Source of the DNA: Deltaproteobacteria bacterium | Lineage (GTDB): Bacteria; Desulfobacterota; Binatia; UBA9968 | NCBI GenBank assembly: GCA_016184235.1 | Contig: JACPDC010000032.1 | Span: 1 to 5,759 of the forward strand | DNA: 5,759 nt | Reading direction: 5' to 3' | The notes under the pieces: model-generated | The model's database searches: none | What the model was told of the DNA's origin: nothing | What the model saw: only the letters and a program-made list of their open reading frames with translations | Program-made: the position numbers and the translations under genes | Part shown: in pieces, positions 5,512 to 5,759 of the stretch | Layout of the letters: every line of letters starts with the position of its first letter | Position numbering within the stretch: position 1 is the first letter of the stretch

Positions 5512-5759
5512 CCAGGGTCTCCAGGGTCTGCTTATAATCCAACGACGAGGGCAGGGACTGGGAGAGCGTCTGGATCATGGCCATATCCTGAGCTTCCTGC
5601 TCCGCCCTCTCTTTCAAGGCCTTCTCGGCGCGCACGACCTGGGCAAAGTAACCATAGAAAAGAGAGATTACGAACAAGAATGGAATACGCAGGTAGATGC
5701 TCGGATCGTGGGCCAGGGTGGTCTTAAAAAGAAAATATCCGTACAGGAGGGTAGCCAAC
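5366..5759 (-). CDS. N-terminal membrane fragment of the histidine kinase (5' partial, frameshifted)
   Basis: This frame is open to the window edge. From 5758 it reads the end of one hydrophobic segment (LATLLYGYFLF), then a likely transmembrane helix (IPFLFVISLFYGYFA, about residues 25-39), then a charged helix (VVRAEKALKERAEQEAQD) and a typical GAF entry helix (MIQTLSQSLPSSLDYKQTLETL). After about base 5512 the reading changes to low-similarity Arg/Pro/Ala-rich sequence (DKERPPEAALCRG...) up to TGA at 5368-5366, as expected for translation in the wrong frame over the GAF region. The meaningful part is therefore 5512-5759, the missing membrane half of the adjacent kinase. The true start and any further membrane helices lie outside the window. 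The gene is a kinase broken by a frameshift, a sequencing error, or two proteins made separately. Confidence 0.7.
   Translation of the reverse strand, partial: LATLLYGYFLFKTTLAHDPSIYLRIPFLFVISLFYGYFAQVVRAEKALKERAEQEAQDMAMIQTLSQSLPSSLDYKQTLETLGDKERPPEAALCRGAARPTGLCRPFVSDLHGRAHHVSRGDARCYPPGF
5512..5529. repeat. 9-bp perfect tandem repeat at the kinase frame break
   Basis: CCAGGGTCT occurs twice back to back (5512-5520 and 5521-5529), ending exactly where the kinase reading frame changes. Its 9-bp period keeps frame, so copy number alone does not explain the break, but it could mark an end-point of the GAF deletion. Confidence 0.8.
5519..5522 (-). promoter_or_regulatory. Possible internal ribosome binding site of the downstream kinase ORF
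   Basis: GGAG on the minus strand, 7 nt before GTG 5511. It lies within the 9-bp tandem repeat and within the upstream kinase frame, so it may be fortuitous, but its spacing suits independent initiation of the catalytic part. Confidence 0.35.

Overview
The window carries a single run of bacterial genes, all on the minus strand. Read 5'->3' on that strand (from base 5759 down to 1) the order is: a membrane-anchored sensor histidine kinase (start outside the window, reading frame broken), a single-domain response regulator (5' end disturbed by a tandem duplication), thymidylate kinase tmk, DNA polymerase III delta' holB, methionyl-tRNA synthetase metG, and a TatD-family metal-dependent hydrolase (3' end outside the window). 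The tmk-holB-metG-tatD order is a well-known housekeeping cluster of many bacterial phyla. No rRNA, tRNA, CRISPR array, transposase or phage gene is visible, and no gene-free stretch exceeds about 100 bases.

The organism is a moderately GC-rich bacterium. MetRS is the short type with one Cys3-His zinc knuckle, as in Thermus, and lacks the C-terminal tRNA-binding domain. Gene order and protein style would fit a deltaproteobacterium-like or NC10-like lineage, but the sequence alone does not settle the phylum.

The housekeeping genes are tightly packed: metG starts 8 nt after the holB stop, and tatD starts directly after the metG stop. They are probably co-transcribed. The two-component pair is also tightly spaced (9 nt from kinase stop to the original regulator ATG). 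It is separated from tmk by about 100 nt that hold an inverted repeat.

Three things stand out. (1) A 28-bp tandem duplication lies over the first codons of the response regulator. It throws the ancestral ATG, which has a strong Shine-Dalgarno, out of frame and turns it into a 19-codon mini-ORF that overlaps a usable downstream ATG. (2) The histidine kinase is split by a frame change inside its GAF domain, which also looks internally deleted. (3) Four short palindromic elements lie within about 850 bp. Each is built from degenerate 7-bp tandem units mirrored by reverse-complement units, and each has its own consensus. Two sit between genes and two sit in frame inside tmk, explaining why this Tmk is about 25 residues longer than usual.
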